Shown here piece by piece: positions 24,832 through 33,196 of a stretch of 64,000 bases of DNA. The translations under genes and the position numbers were made by a program. Source of the DNA: Streptomyces sp. NBC_01497. Its GTDB lineage: Bacteria; Actinomycetota; Actinomycetes; Streptomycetales; Streptomycetaceae. The notes under the pieces were generated by a model that was not told the DNA's origin, did not search any database, and was given only the letters and a program-made list of their open reading frames with translations. The stretch covers positions 4,898,001-4,962,000 of the forward strand of contig NZ_CP109427.1 of the NCBI RefSeq assembly GCF_036250695.1. Reading direction: 5' to 3'. Position 1 is the first letter of the stretch; every line of letters starts with the position of its first letter.

Positions 24832-24879
24832 CCCTGGAAAGGAGACTGATCGTGGCCCGACAGGGCGGAGCCGGGGGTC

Positions 24880-25248
24880 TCAGGCCGCCGAGGAACCGCT
24901 CGACGTGCTCGACGAGCCGGAGCCCGAGGAGGACGAAGCGGAGGATGACGAAGACGAAGAAGACGCCGAGGACGTCGACGTCGAAGCGGTCGCCTTTGAG
25001 TCCTTGGAGTCCTTCGACTCGGAGGACGAGGTGGAGGACGACTTCGACGCGGGCGTGGAGCTCGACGACGAGCTGCGGCTGTCGTTGCGGTAGAAGCCGG
25101 AGCCCTTGAACACGATGCCGACCGCGGAGAACACCTTCTTGAGGCGTCCCTGGCAGTTGGGGCACACGGTCAAGGCGTCATCGGTGAACTTCTGCACCGC
25201 CTCAAGGCCCTCGCCACATTCGGTGCACTGGTACTGGTAGGTCGGCAC
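24880..25248 (-). CDS. ruc: FmdB/Ruc-type zinc-ribbon protein with Ser-rich tail
   Basis: A 122-residue protein. Residues 1-45 form a zinc ribbon with C8-x2-C11 and C29-x2-C32; the rest is a low-complexity Ser/Thr/Lys tail ending in long serine runs. Architecture and gene order match mycobacterial Rv0991c (Ruc), reported as a redox-controlled unfolded-protein-binding chaperone in the HrcA regulon. The GTG start follows AGGAGGAG, and a CIRCE element sits just upstream, which supports heat-shock control. The symbol is by analogy and not proven for Streptomyces. Confidence 0.8.
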   Translation of the reverse strand: MPTYQYQCTECGEGLEAVQKFTDDALTVCPNCQGRLKKVFSAVGIVFKGSGFYRNDSRSSSSSSTPASKSSSTSSSESKDSKDSKATASTSTSSASSSSSSSSASSSSGSGSSSTSSGSSAA

Positions 25249-25257
25249 TTGCTCCTC

Positions 25258-25284
25258 CTGGCACTCTCACTCGATGAGTGCTAA
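25258..25284 (-). promoter_or_regulatory. CIRCE element (HrcA operator)
   Basis: Read on the reverse strand: TTAGCACTC, nine bases, then GAGTGCCAG. The first arm is a perfect match to the CIRCE consensus (TTAGCACTC-N9-GAGTGCTAA), and the second matches 7 of 9. It lies directly 5' of the ruc ribosome site. Confidence 0.85.
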
Positions 25285-25314
25285 CGACGCTCCATACTGA
25301 CGTATTCCGAGCGT

Positions 25315-26625
25315 TCAGTCCACTGCCGTCGTCTCGCGGTGACCCATCGCACGTATCGCTCCCCGCCCCGGACCCCGGGGGAGGAGCCTCGATTGGAGGG
25401 GGAGCAGCACCGCCAAGGCCAGAGCCGTGCCGATGAGCGGCACCAGGAATCCGGCCCGCGCTCCATGCGTGTCGGCGAGTCGGCCCGCCACCGTGACGGC
25501 CGCTGCCTGGCCGAGCGCGACAGCACCTGTCAGCCAGGTGAACGCCTCCGTCCTGGCAGATGATTCCACCAGGGCCTCGATCAGGGTGTAGCCGCTGATC
25601 AGGGCAGGGGCGATGCACAGTCCTGCCAGCAGGCCGAGCACGGCGAACAGCGCGACCGAGTGGACGGCCCACAGCGTGGCCGAGACGAGTGTGAGGCCCG
25701 TGTAGCCGAGCACCAGCCTGCGGCGCGGCCCGGTCTTCCACGTGACAGCGCCGAAGACAAGGCCGGACAGCATGTTGCCGGCCGCGAAGACACCGTAGAG
25801 CGGGCCGTTCACCCCGGGGCTGCCGATCTCCTGGGCGAACGCGGTGAGGGAGACCTGCATGCCACCGAAGACGGCGCCGATGCCGAGGAAGGAGACAGCC
25901 AGGACACGTACGCCTGGGATGGACAGCGCCGAGGCGCTCCGAGCTCCTTCGTGACCGCCGGCCGGGGTGCTGACGGTCAGGGGCTGGGTGGCGCGGCGTG
26001 CCGCGAAGATGAGGCCGCCGACCAGGGTGAGGGCGGCCTCCGCGGCGAGTCCCGCCGCGGGGTGGACGCCGGTGCACAGGGCGGTGGCCAGCACGGGACC
26101 GATGACGAAGGTGAACTCGTCGGTCACGGACTCGAAGGCTGCGGCGGTCGGCAGCAGCGCGGACGCCCCGGGCGAGCCGGTCAGGACGGTCGCCCACCGT
26201 GACCGGACCATCGGGCCGACCTGAGGTACGGAGGCGCCGGTCGGTACGGCGGCGACGAACAGCGCCCACAGGGGCGCGTGCGCCAGGGCCAGGGCGATGA
26301 GCACGGTGACGGACGCGGCGTGCAGCAGCACGCCCGGCACCAGCACCGTGGCCTGGCCGAAGCGGTCCGCGAGCTTGCCGCTCTGCGGGGCGCACAGCGC
26401 CATGGCCACCCCGGTCACGGCGGCGACGACGCCGGCGGTGCCGTAGGAGCCGGTCGTGTGCTGGACGAGGAGGACGATGCCGATCGTGAGCATCGCGAAG
26501 GGCTGACGCGCGGCGAAACCCGGCACCAGGAAGGTCCAGGCGCCCGGTGTCCGCAGGAGCTGCCCGTATCCGGGGCGGGTGGTGGCCGGCTGGCCGGCGG
26601 TTTCGGTGTCGACCGTGTGGGACAC
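25315..26625 (-). CDS. MFS transporter
   Basis: A 436-residue, 12-TM major facilitator. The first helix starts after YGQLLRTPGAWTFLVPGFAARQPFAML, and a motif A-like SGKLADRFGQ follows helix 2. A second half-repeat begins around IPGVRVLAVSFLGIGAVFGGMQVSL. Substrate is unknown. The GTG at 26625 follows GCAAGGA, and the longer upstream frame lacks coding character. It lies 66 nt upstream of ruc on the same strand. Confidence 0.85.
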   Translation of the reverse strand: MSHTVDTETAGQPATTRPGYGQLLRTPGAWTFLVPGFAARQPFAMLTIGIVLLVQHTTGSYGTAGVVAAVTGVAMALCAPQSGKLADRFGQATVLVPGVLLHAASVTVLIALALAHAPLWALFVAAVPTGASVPQVGPMVRSRWATVLTGSPGASALLPTAAAFESVTDEFTFVIGPVLATALCTGVHPAAGLAAEAALTLVGGLIFAARRATQPLTVSTPAGGHEGARSASALSIPGVRVLAVSFLGIGAVFGGMQVSLTAFAQEIGSPGVNGPLYGVFAAGNMLSGLVFGAVTWKTGPRRRLVLGYTGLTLVSATLWAVHSVALFAVLGLLAGLCIAPALISGYTLIEALVESSARTEAFTWLTGAVALGQAAAVTVAGRLADTHGARAGFLVPLIGTALALAVLLPLQSRLLPRGPGRGAIRAMGHRETTAVD

Positions 26626-27427
26626 GGTCCTTGCCTTTCTGCCGCCTGGTGACACGGCCCGCGGGCGGGGCGGCCGAGGGCTGTCCGCTGTGCGCGGCGT
26701 GCACGGCCGCACCAGCCCTGCGTCAGACGGAGTCGAGAACAACTGTCGTGAAGGATCAGACGATCCGGAGGGATCGGTCCCTGGCCGTCGTGGCATGTGA
26801 TGCCGAAGCGGGACCAAGGCTCAACGATCGTACAGGCCTACGGGGTGGAGGCCCTGCGAAAGGATGGAGGAGCGGACGATCCTCCTTGATTCGCGCGTGG
26901 ACGGCCGGCCGACGTACGGAATCGCCGCGATCCGTCGGTCCGCGTGCCGCGGGCAGCGCTCGACCGGGGACCGGGCCTGGCGGTGGCCGCGAAGCGGTCC
27001 ATGGGCCGACGGGAACGCCATCGAGGGGACGGTGCGCAGGCCCGTGCGGTCACGGCACCCGGAGGGGACGGTGCGCAGGCGTGCGCTCACGGCACCCCGA
27101 CGGCGCGGTCCGCGCCCCTTGCGGCCTCGTTGTCCCGAGGGGACGGTGCGCAGGCCCGTGCGCTCACGGCACCCCGACGGCGCGGTCCGCGCCCATTGCG
27201 GCCTCGTTGTCCCAAGGGGACAGCCGGGGGCCTGCTTGCACCGCGTCCCGTATGCACCGCGTCCCGTCCGCACGCGTCCGTCGGCACCGCCTCCCGACGG
27301 GACGGGCCGCGGGCCGCTCGGCGCTCGGCTCCCTACGTGAGCGCCCCGGGGCAGTGCGGACCCGGCACCCCAGGGCAGGTGCCCCGCCACCCACCCCGGG
27401 GCGGGTGGCGGGGCGGGTGGCGGGTCG
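26626..27427. other. 802-bp intergenic region with tandem repeats
   Basis: No convincing gene was found. The middle (27023-27213) is the ~76-bp repeat annotated separately. Nearer the antiporter gene are two copies of GCACCGCGTCCCGT and then repeats of GGGGCGGGTGGC (about 27400-27427), against the antiporter stop codon. The right end should hold the MFS promoter. Confidence 0.6.
27023..27213. repeat. Tandem array of ~76-bp units
   Basis: Two near-identical full units, 27062-27136 (75 bp) and 27137-27213 (77 bp), follow a truncated first copy at 27023-27061; a degenerate start of another copy follows at 27214. Each unit opens with GAGGGGACGGTGCGCAGG, contains the inverted repeat GGCGCGG-T-CCGCGCC and ends GCGGCCTCGTTGTCCC. 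The full copies differ by a 2-bp indel and few substitutions. Confidence 0.85.
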
Positions 27428-28945
27428 TCACCGCTGTCCGCTTCCGCCGAGCCAGCTCGCCAGCTTGCCGCCCTGGCCCACGGCGCGCAGGCGTTCCTCT
27501 GTCGCGTCACGCACCGGGTCCGTGGCCACGACGAGGAGTTCGTCGCCGCGTTGCAGGAGCGTGGACGGCTGTGGCACGAAGCTCTGGTCGTTGCGTACGA
27601 CCAGCGTCACGGCCGCGCCCTGCGGCAGCCGCAGCTCACCGACTTCGACGCCGTGCATCTTCGAGCGCGGGGGGATGGCCACGGACAGCAGGTGTCCGCG
27701 CAGCCGCTCCAGTGGGGCGGATTCGATGCCGAGGTCGGCGGTGTCGGAGGAACCGCTCAGTCGCAGGGCCTTCGCCAGCCACGGCAGGGTGGGGCCCTGG
27801 ACCAGGGTGTACACGACGACGAGCACGAAGACGATGTTGAAGATCCGGCTGCTGCCCTCGATCTGGGACACCACCGGGATGGTCGCCAGGATGATGGGCA
27901 CGGCGCCGCGCAGGCCGGCCCACGACATCAGGAGCTGCTCGGCCCAGGGGATCCGGAAGGGCGTGAGGCTCGCGAGCACGGAGAGAGGTCTCGCCACCAC
28001 GGTGAGGACCAGGCCGACCATGACGGCCGGCCAGAAGTCCTTGCCGAGCTCGTGCGGCGTGACGAGCAGCCCCAGCAGCACGAACATGCCGATCTGGGCG
28101 ATCCAGCCGAGCCCTTCGGCGAAGCCGCGGTTGGCCGGGGAGTGGGGCAGCCGGGCGTTGCCGAGGATCATCGAGGCGAGGTAGACGGCGAGGAAGCCGC
28201 TTCCGTGCGCGGTGGCGCCGAGGGCGTAGGCGGAGACCGCGATGGCCATGACGGCGATCGGGTAGAGACCGGACGCGGGCAGCGCGACGCGCCGCAGTCC
28301 GTAGGCGCCGACGTATCCCACGGCGAGGCCCACGCAGGCGCCGATGAGGAGTTCCAGCAGGATCTCGCCGACCAGGACGTACCAGGTGGCGACGTGTCCC
28401 GTCGAGGACAGCGCCACCACGATGATCACCACGGGGGCGTCGTTGAAGCCGGACTCCGCCTCCAGGGCGCTGGTGACCCGGGTGGGAAGCGGGACCCGCC
28501 GCAGCACGGAGAAGACGGCCGCCGCGTCCGTGGAGGAGACCACCGCGCCGATGATCACGGCTTGGCGCCAGTCGAGCCCGACGAGGTAGTGGGCGGCCGT
28601 GGCGGTCACGCCGATGCTGACGCCGACCCCGACGGTCGACAGGGCGATGCCGGCGGGCAGGGAGGACTTGACGTCTTTCCATTTCGTGCCGAGACCGCCC
28701 TCGGCCAGGATCACGACGAGGGCCCCGTAGCCGATGACCTGGGTGAGTTCGGCGTTGTCGAAGCGGACGTGGAAGAGGCCGTCCTGCCCCATCGCGACGC
28801 CGATGCCCAGGTAGATCAGCAGGCTGGGGAGCCCGCTGCGGGATGAGATGCGTACGGCCGCGACGGCGACGAGCAGGACCAGGGAGCTGATGAGCAACAG
28901 GATGTTGAGCTGGTGGACAGTCAGGGGCCGATCCTTCCCTCGCAC
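27428..28945 (-). CDS. Potassium/proton antiporter (CPA1, CvrA/NhaP2 type)
   Basis: A 505-residue protein with an N-terminal Na/K:H exchanger domain of about 12 helices, including GAVVSSTDAAAVFSVLR and ALEAESGFNDAPVVI, the ion-binding region. A C-terminal TrkA-C-type regulatory domain follows (about 415-490, LRLPQGAAVTLVVRNDQ and LQRGDELLVVATD). It exports K+ or Na+ in exchange for protons. The GTG at 28945 gives the longest form; a CTG eight codons later follows GGGAAGG at good spacing and is an alternative start. Confidence 0.88.
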   Translation of the reverse strand: MRGKDRPLTVHQLNILLLISSLVLLVAVAAVRISSRSGLPSLLIYLGIGVAMGQDGLFHVRFDNAELTQVIGYGALVVILAEGGLGTKWKDVKSSLPAGIALSTVGVGVSIGVTATAAHYLVGLDWRQAVIIGAVVSSTDAAAVFSVLRRVPLPTRVTSALEAESGFNDAPVVIIVVALSSTGHVATWYVLVGEILLELLIGACVGLAVGYVGAYGLRRVALPASGLYPIAVMAIAVSAYALGATAHGSGFLAVYLASMILGNARLPHSPANRGFAEGLGWIAQIGMFVLLGLLVTPHELGKDFWPAVMVGLVLTVVARPLSVLASLTPFRIPWAEQLLMSWAGLRGAVPIILATIPVVSQIEGSSRIFNIVFVLVVVYTLVQGPTLPWLAKALRLSGSSDTADLGIESAPLERLRGHLLSVAIPPRSKMHGVEVGELRLPQGAAVTLVVRNDQSFVPQPSTLLQRGDELLVVATDPVRDATEERLRAVGQGGKLASWLGGSGQR

Positions 28946-29137
28946 GCGTGCCGGATCGTTCCTCCGGCAGGCCGGTACTTTGTTACCTTACCTAATCTTT
29001 AACGTTTTCTTGACGCGTTCGAGTGTGTGTGCGATCACTGAATTGGCCGAAGCGGACTCCGCGTCCGAGTGATCTGACTACTGCGCCTATGGTGGCTGCA
29101 GCGTTTTCAGGACCACCCTGCCCCGCGAAGGACAGCG

Positions 29138-32074
29138 ATGCCCGCCAACACGGCTCCCCCTCCCGTCAAGAAGAAGGGGCGACGCGCCCGGCTGGTCGTG
29201 ATCGTCCTGGTCCTGGCTTTGGTCGCGGGGATCGGGTATGGGGCGTACTGGGGCGTCGGCACCGTGCGTGCCTCCCTTCCGCAGACCACCGGCTCCCTCC
29301 AGCTCAAGGGCCTCAGCGGCCCGGTGGATGTCGAGCGCGACAGTTACGGCATCCCGCAGATCTACGCGAACAGCGACGCGGACCTCTTCCGTGCCCAGGG
29401 ATACGTGCAGGCGCAGGACCGCTTCTACGAGATGGACGTCCGCCGTCACATGACGTCCGGCCGGCTCTCCGAGATGTTCGGCAAGAGCCAGGTCAGCACG
29501 GACGCCTTCCTGCGCACGCTCGACTGGCACGGCGTCGCGCAGCAGGAGTACGACCACGAGCTCTCGCCGGAGACGAAGAAGAACCTCCAGGCGTACTCGG
29601 CCGGCGTCAACGCCTATCTCAAGGGCCGCTCGGCGAAGGACATCTCCGTCGAGTACGCGGCGCTGAACCTCACGGGCACGTACACGCCCGCCCAGTGGAC
29701 CCCGGTGGACTCGGTGGCCTGGCTCAAGGCCATGGCCTGGGACCTGCGCGGCAACATGCAGGACGAGATAGACCGCTCCCTGATGACGAGCAGGCTCAGC
29801 CAGAAGCAGATCGACCAGCTGTACCCGCCGTATCCGACGAGCAAGAACAAGCCGATCGTGCAGGGCGGCGCGGTCGTCGACGGCACGTTCGATCCCAAGG
29901 CGACCTCGGACGAGGGGGGCAGCGGCACCGACCCCGGTGCGGGCTCCGGTAGTGGGGAGGGCCTTCCCACGACGTCCGGTGGCACCACCGGCCTCGGTGC
30001 CGGCTCCGGCGACGGAACCGGCTCAGGCTCCGGCAGCGGCACGGGGGGCACGGACACGGGCGGTACGAGCAGCGGACTGGCCGCGAACGGTTCGAGCGTC
30101 TCGGCCGACGACGCCTCCTACGTCGACGACGCGAGTTCCGCCTCGGGCGCGACCGAGTCGCTGGACTCCCAACTCGGCTCGCTGTCGAAGTCCATCGACG
30201 ACATCCCGCAGCTGTTCGGCCCGAGTGGCAGCGGCAGCGGCGTGGGCTCCAACTCGTGGGTCGTCTCCGGCAACCTCACCACGACGGGCAAGCCACTGCT
30301 GGCGAACGACCCGCACCTGTCGCCGAGCCTGCCGTCGATCTGGTACCAGATGGGCCTGCACTGCCGCACCGTCTCGCCCGACTGCCAGTACGACGTCTCC
30401 GGCTACACCTTCTCCGGTATGCCGGGCGTGGTCATCGGCCACAACGCCGACATCGCCTGGGGCATGACCAACCTCGGTGCCGACGTGACCGACCTCTACC
30501 TGGAGAAGGTGGACGGCGACACCTATCAGTACGGCAACGCGCGGAAGAAGTTCACCACCCGCAAGGAGACGATCAAGATCGCGGGCGGGGGCAGTAAGAC
30601 CATCGTCGTACGCTCCACGATCCACGGCCCGGTGGTCTCCGACCGGGACGACGAACTGGTGAAGGTGGGCCAGCAGGCCCCCGTGCCCAATCTGGCGCCC
30701 GACCGGGGTACCGGTTACGCGGTCTCCCTGGAGTGGACGGCGCTGACGCCCGGCAAGACCATGGACGCGGTGTTCGCGCTCGACAAGGCGCAGAACTTCA
30801 CGCAGTTCCGGGCTGCCGCACGCAACTTCGAGGTGCCCTCGCAGAACCTCGTCTACGCGGACACGCAGGGGAACATCGGCTACCAGGCACCCGGCAAGAT
30901 CCCGCGGCGCAACACGGGTGACGGCTCCATGCCCGCGCCTGGCTGGGACCCGGCGTACCACTGGAAGACGCCGATACCGTTCGACGAGATGCCGTACGAG
31001 TACAACCCGAAGCGCGGCTACATCGTGACGGCGAACCAGGCCGTCGTGGACACGAAGAAGTACCCCTACCTGCTGACGACCGACTGGGACTACGGCTCCC
31101 GCAGCCAGCGCATCAGCGATCTGATCGAGTCGAAGACGCGCAACGGCGGCAAGATCTCGACGGACGACATGCAGGACATGCAGATGGACAACACCAGCGA
31201 GATCGCGAAGCTGCTGGTGCCCTACTTGCTGAAGAACGACCTCGCGAAGAACGGCGTCCCCGACCCGGAGATCCGTGAGGCCCAGAAGCTGCTGGAGAAC
31301 TGGGACTACACCCAGGAACCGGACTCGGCGGCGGCCGCCTACTTCAACGCGGTCTGGCGCAACATCCTGGAGCTGGCCTTCGGCGACAAGCTGCCCAAGG
31401 AGGTCCGGGTCAAGGGCCAGTGCCTGGACGTCCGGCCGGCGGACAGCACCGGCCCGCCGGACACGGACCAGCTCGTGCGCGAGTGCGGTGAGCGCTCGGC
31501 GGACACGGCGCAGCCGGACGGCGGCGACCGCTGGTTCGAGGTCGTCGACAACATCCTCAAGGACGACCACAACAGCTGGTGGACCTCGGTGGGCAACCGC
31601 AGGGACGCGGCGACGACGACGCGCGACCAGTTGTTCGCCCGTGCCATGAAGGACGCGCGCTGGGAGCTGACGGCGAAGCTCGGCAAGGACATGTCGACCT
31701 GGAGCTGGGGCCGTCTGCACCAGCTGACGCTGACGAACAGCACGCTGGGCACCAGTGGTCCTGGTTTCCTGAAGTCGCTGCTCAACCGTGGCCCGTTCAA
31801 CCTGGGCGGTGGCGGGTCGTCGGTCGACGCGACGAGCTGGAACGCGGCGGGCGGCTACGCCGTGACGACCGTGCCGTCCATGCGGATGGTGGTCAACGTC
31901 GGGGACTGGGACAAGTCGCGGTGGATCAACCTGACCGGTGAGTCGGGACACGCGTACAGCGCGCACTACACCGACCAGACGAAGAAGTGGGAGGACGGCG
32001 ATCTGCTTCCCTGGGCCTTCGGAATCGACGCCGTCAACAAGGCGACCAAGGACAAGCTCACGCTGAAGCCGTAG
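29138..32074 (+). CDS. Penicillin acylase family (Ntn) amidase, membrane-anchored or exported
   Basis: A 978-residue N-terminal-nucleophile hydrolase. A basic start and one hydrophobic helix (about 19-41) give a signal anchor. The alpha-chain region (VERDSYGIPQIYANSDADLFRAQGYVQAQDRFYEMD) is followed by the beta chain, which begins at the self-cleavage site VG|SNSWVV; S371 is the nucleophile. Family enzymes cleave amides such as beta-lactam side chains or acyl-homoserine lactones. Between the chains lies an unusual insert of ~100 residues, almost all Gly, Ser and Thr. The ATG follows GCGAAGGACAGC. Confidence 0.88.
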   Translation: MPANTAPPPVKKKGRRARLVVIVLVLALVAGIGYGAYWGVGTVRASLPQTTGSLQLKGLSGPVDVERDSYGIPQIYANSDADLFRAQGYVQAQDRFYEMDVRRHMTSGRLSEMFGKSQVSTDAFLRTLDWHGVAQQEYDHELSPETKKNLQAYSAGVNAYLKGRSAKDISVEYAALNLTGTYTPAQWTPVDSVAWLKAMAWDLRGNMQDEIDRSLMTSRLSQKQIDQLYPPYPTSKNKPIVQGGAVVDGTFDPKATSDEGGSGTDPGAGSGSGEGLPTTSGGTTGLGAGSGDGTGSGSGSGTGGTDTGGTSSGLAANGSSVSADDASYVDDASSASGATESLDSQLGSLSKSIDDIPQLFGPSGSGSGVGSNSWVVSGNLTTTGKPLLANDPHLSPSLPSIWYQMGLHCRTVSPDCQYDVSGYTFSGMPGVVIGHNADIAWGMTNLGADVTDLYLEKVDGDTYQYGNARKKFTTRKETIKIAGGGSKTIVVRSTIHGPVVSDRDDELVKVGQQAPVPNLAPDRGTGYAVSLEWTALTPGKTMDAVFALDKAQNFTQFRAAARNFEVPSQNLVYADTQGNIGYQAPGKIPRRNTGDGSMPAPGWDPAYHWKTPIPFDEMPYEYNPKRGYIVTANQAVVDTKKYPYLLTTDWDYGSRSQRISDLIESKTRNGGKISTDDMQDMQMDNTSEIAKLLVPYLLKNDLAKNGVPDPEIREAQKLLENWDYTQEPDSAAAAYFNAVWRNILELAFGDKLPKEVRVKGQCLDVRPADSTGPPDTDQLVRECGERSADTAQPDGGDRWFEVVDNILKDDHNSWWTSVGNRRDAATTTRDQLFARAMKDARWELTAKLGKDMSTWSWGRLHQLTLTNSTLGTSGPGFLKSLLNRGPFNLGGGGSSVDATSWNAAGGYAVTTVPSMRMVVNVGDWDKSRWINLTGESGHAYSAHYTDQTKKWEDGDLLPWAFGIDAVNKATKDKLTLKP

Positions 32075-32099
32075 CCCCCCGTCACGACCGTCACCATGC

Positions 32100-32127
32100 C
32101 GTCCCGCCGCGCTGAGGCGGCGGGACG
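32100..32127. terminator. Bidirectional terminator
   Basis: CGTCCCGCCGC and GCGGCGGGACG form a perfect 11-bp stem with a 6-nt loop, exactly between the convergent acylase and cyclo-ligase genes. Confidence 0.8.
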
Positions 32128-32137
32128 CGTCCCTTCC

Positions 32138-33103
32138 TCAGCCGGCCGCTCCGTCGAAGCGGTGCACGCCCCCGGGCGTCACCGCGGCATCGACGGGGCG
32201 GTCGTGCCGTTCCACGGGGACTCGCGTGATCACCTCGCCGTCGTACAGCAGCACCGCCAGGACCGGGCTCGCGCCGGCCGCCGCGAGCCGGGCGAGCACC
32301 CGGTCGTACGAGCCGCCGCCGCGCCCCAGGCGCATCCCGCGCCGGTCCACGGCGAGTCCGGGCACCAGGACCACCCGGGCGTCCAGCACCGCTCCGGTGC
32401 CGAGTCGGTCGCCCGCCGGCTCCAGCAGCCCCCGCGCCGCCCGCGCCAGCCGGTGCTCCCCTTCGTAGGCTGCCCAGTCGAGATCGTTGTCGTGCATCAG
32501 CACGGGCAGGAGTACGCGCACGCCCCGGGCGCGAAGAGCGTCGAGGAGCGCGCGCGTGCCGGGTTCACGCCCTACCGAGACGTAGGCGGCCACCGTGTCG
32601 GCTCCGGACATCTCCGGCATCTCCAGGGCGCGCACCGCCAGGGCGGACGCGGCGGTCACCCGGTCGTCGGCGGACAGCAGGGCCCGTGCGGCGAGGAGTT
32701 CGCTCCGCAGGGCGGTCTTCGCCGGATCAGGCCCGCGCTCCGCACGGCCGCGACGACCGTCCCCCGCACCCTCGCGCCGCGCGCCGCTGTCCCCCGCACT
32801 CTCGCGCCGCGCGCCGCTGTCGCCCGCACCGCCGCCGTCGGACCCGAGGCCCCGGCTGTCGCCCGCACCGCCGCCGCCGTCTCCCGCACCGCCACCGCCA
32901 CCGCTGCCGCCGTCGCCCGCACCGCGTCGCCCGCCCGCCCCGGGGCGCCGGCTCGCGCCGGTGCTCCGGCGGTCCGCGCCGGGACCCGCGTCGTTGCTTG
33001 GGCCGGCGGTCCCCGTACCGTCGGTATCCCCGTCGCCGTAGCGGTTTCCGCTGCCGCTGCCCGGGTTGTCCTGGGCGTCCCCGTTTTCGTCCCCGTATCT
33101 CAT
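32138..33103 (-). CDS. 5-formyltetrahydrofolate cyclo-ligase with long repeat-rich N-terminus
   Basis: The C-terminal ~195 residues (from DPAKTALRSELLAARALL) are a normal cyclo-ligase: YVSVGREPGTRALLDALRARG, then VPGLAVDRRGMRLGRGGGSYDRVL (ATP and folate site). The enzyme converts 5-formyl-THF to 5,10-methenyl-THF with ATP. The first ~125 residues are Gly/Asp/Arg-rich repeats (GDSGARRE(S/G)A), and no ATG, GTG or TTG codon separates them from the enzyme. Divergent from galU. Confidence 0.85.
   Translation of the reverse strand: MRYGDENGDAQDNPGSGSGNRYGDGDTDGTGTAGPSNDAGPGADRRSTGASRRPGAGGRRGAGDGGSGGGGGAGDGGGGAGDSRGLGSDGGGAGDSGARRESAGDSGARREGAGDGRRGRAERGPDPAKTALRSELLAARALLSADDRVTAASALAVRALEMPEMSGADTVAAYVSVGREPGTRALLDALRARGVRVLLPVLMHDNDLDWAAYEGEHRLARAARGLLEPAGDRLGTGAVLDARVVLVPGLAVDRRGMRLGRGGGSYDRVLARLAAAGASPVLAVLLYDGEVITRVPVERHDRPVDAAVTPGGVHRFDGAAG
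32761..32820. repeat. 30-bp tandem repeat inside the cyclo-ligase leader
   Basis: Two 30-bp copies (32761-32790, 32791-32820) differ at a single base and a partial third copy follows. They encode the ten-residue repeat with GDSGARRE. Confidence 0.8.
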
Positions 33104-33196
33104 GGGTCGTTATAAACCTCTCGTATCGCACCATATGAGGATCAAGTTCATCTAACGGTCATCTTCCGCCCATGTGGGGTGGATAGGGTGCGCGGC

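Noticed and set aside
27023..27213. Possible CRISPR array
   Set aside because: Repeats are contiguous ~76-bp units with no unique spacers and no cas genes nearby.
28981..29005. Possible iron-regulator (IdeR/DmdR) box upstream of the antiporter and acylase
   Set aside because: One half (TTAGGTAAGG) resembles the box, but the other half does not match, so the palindrome fails.
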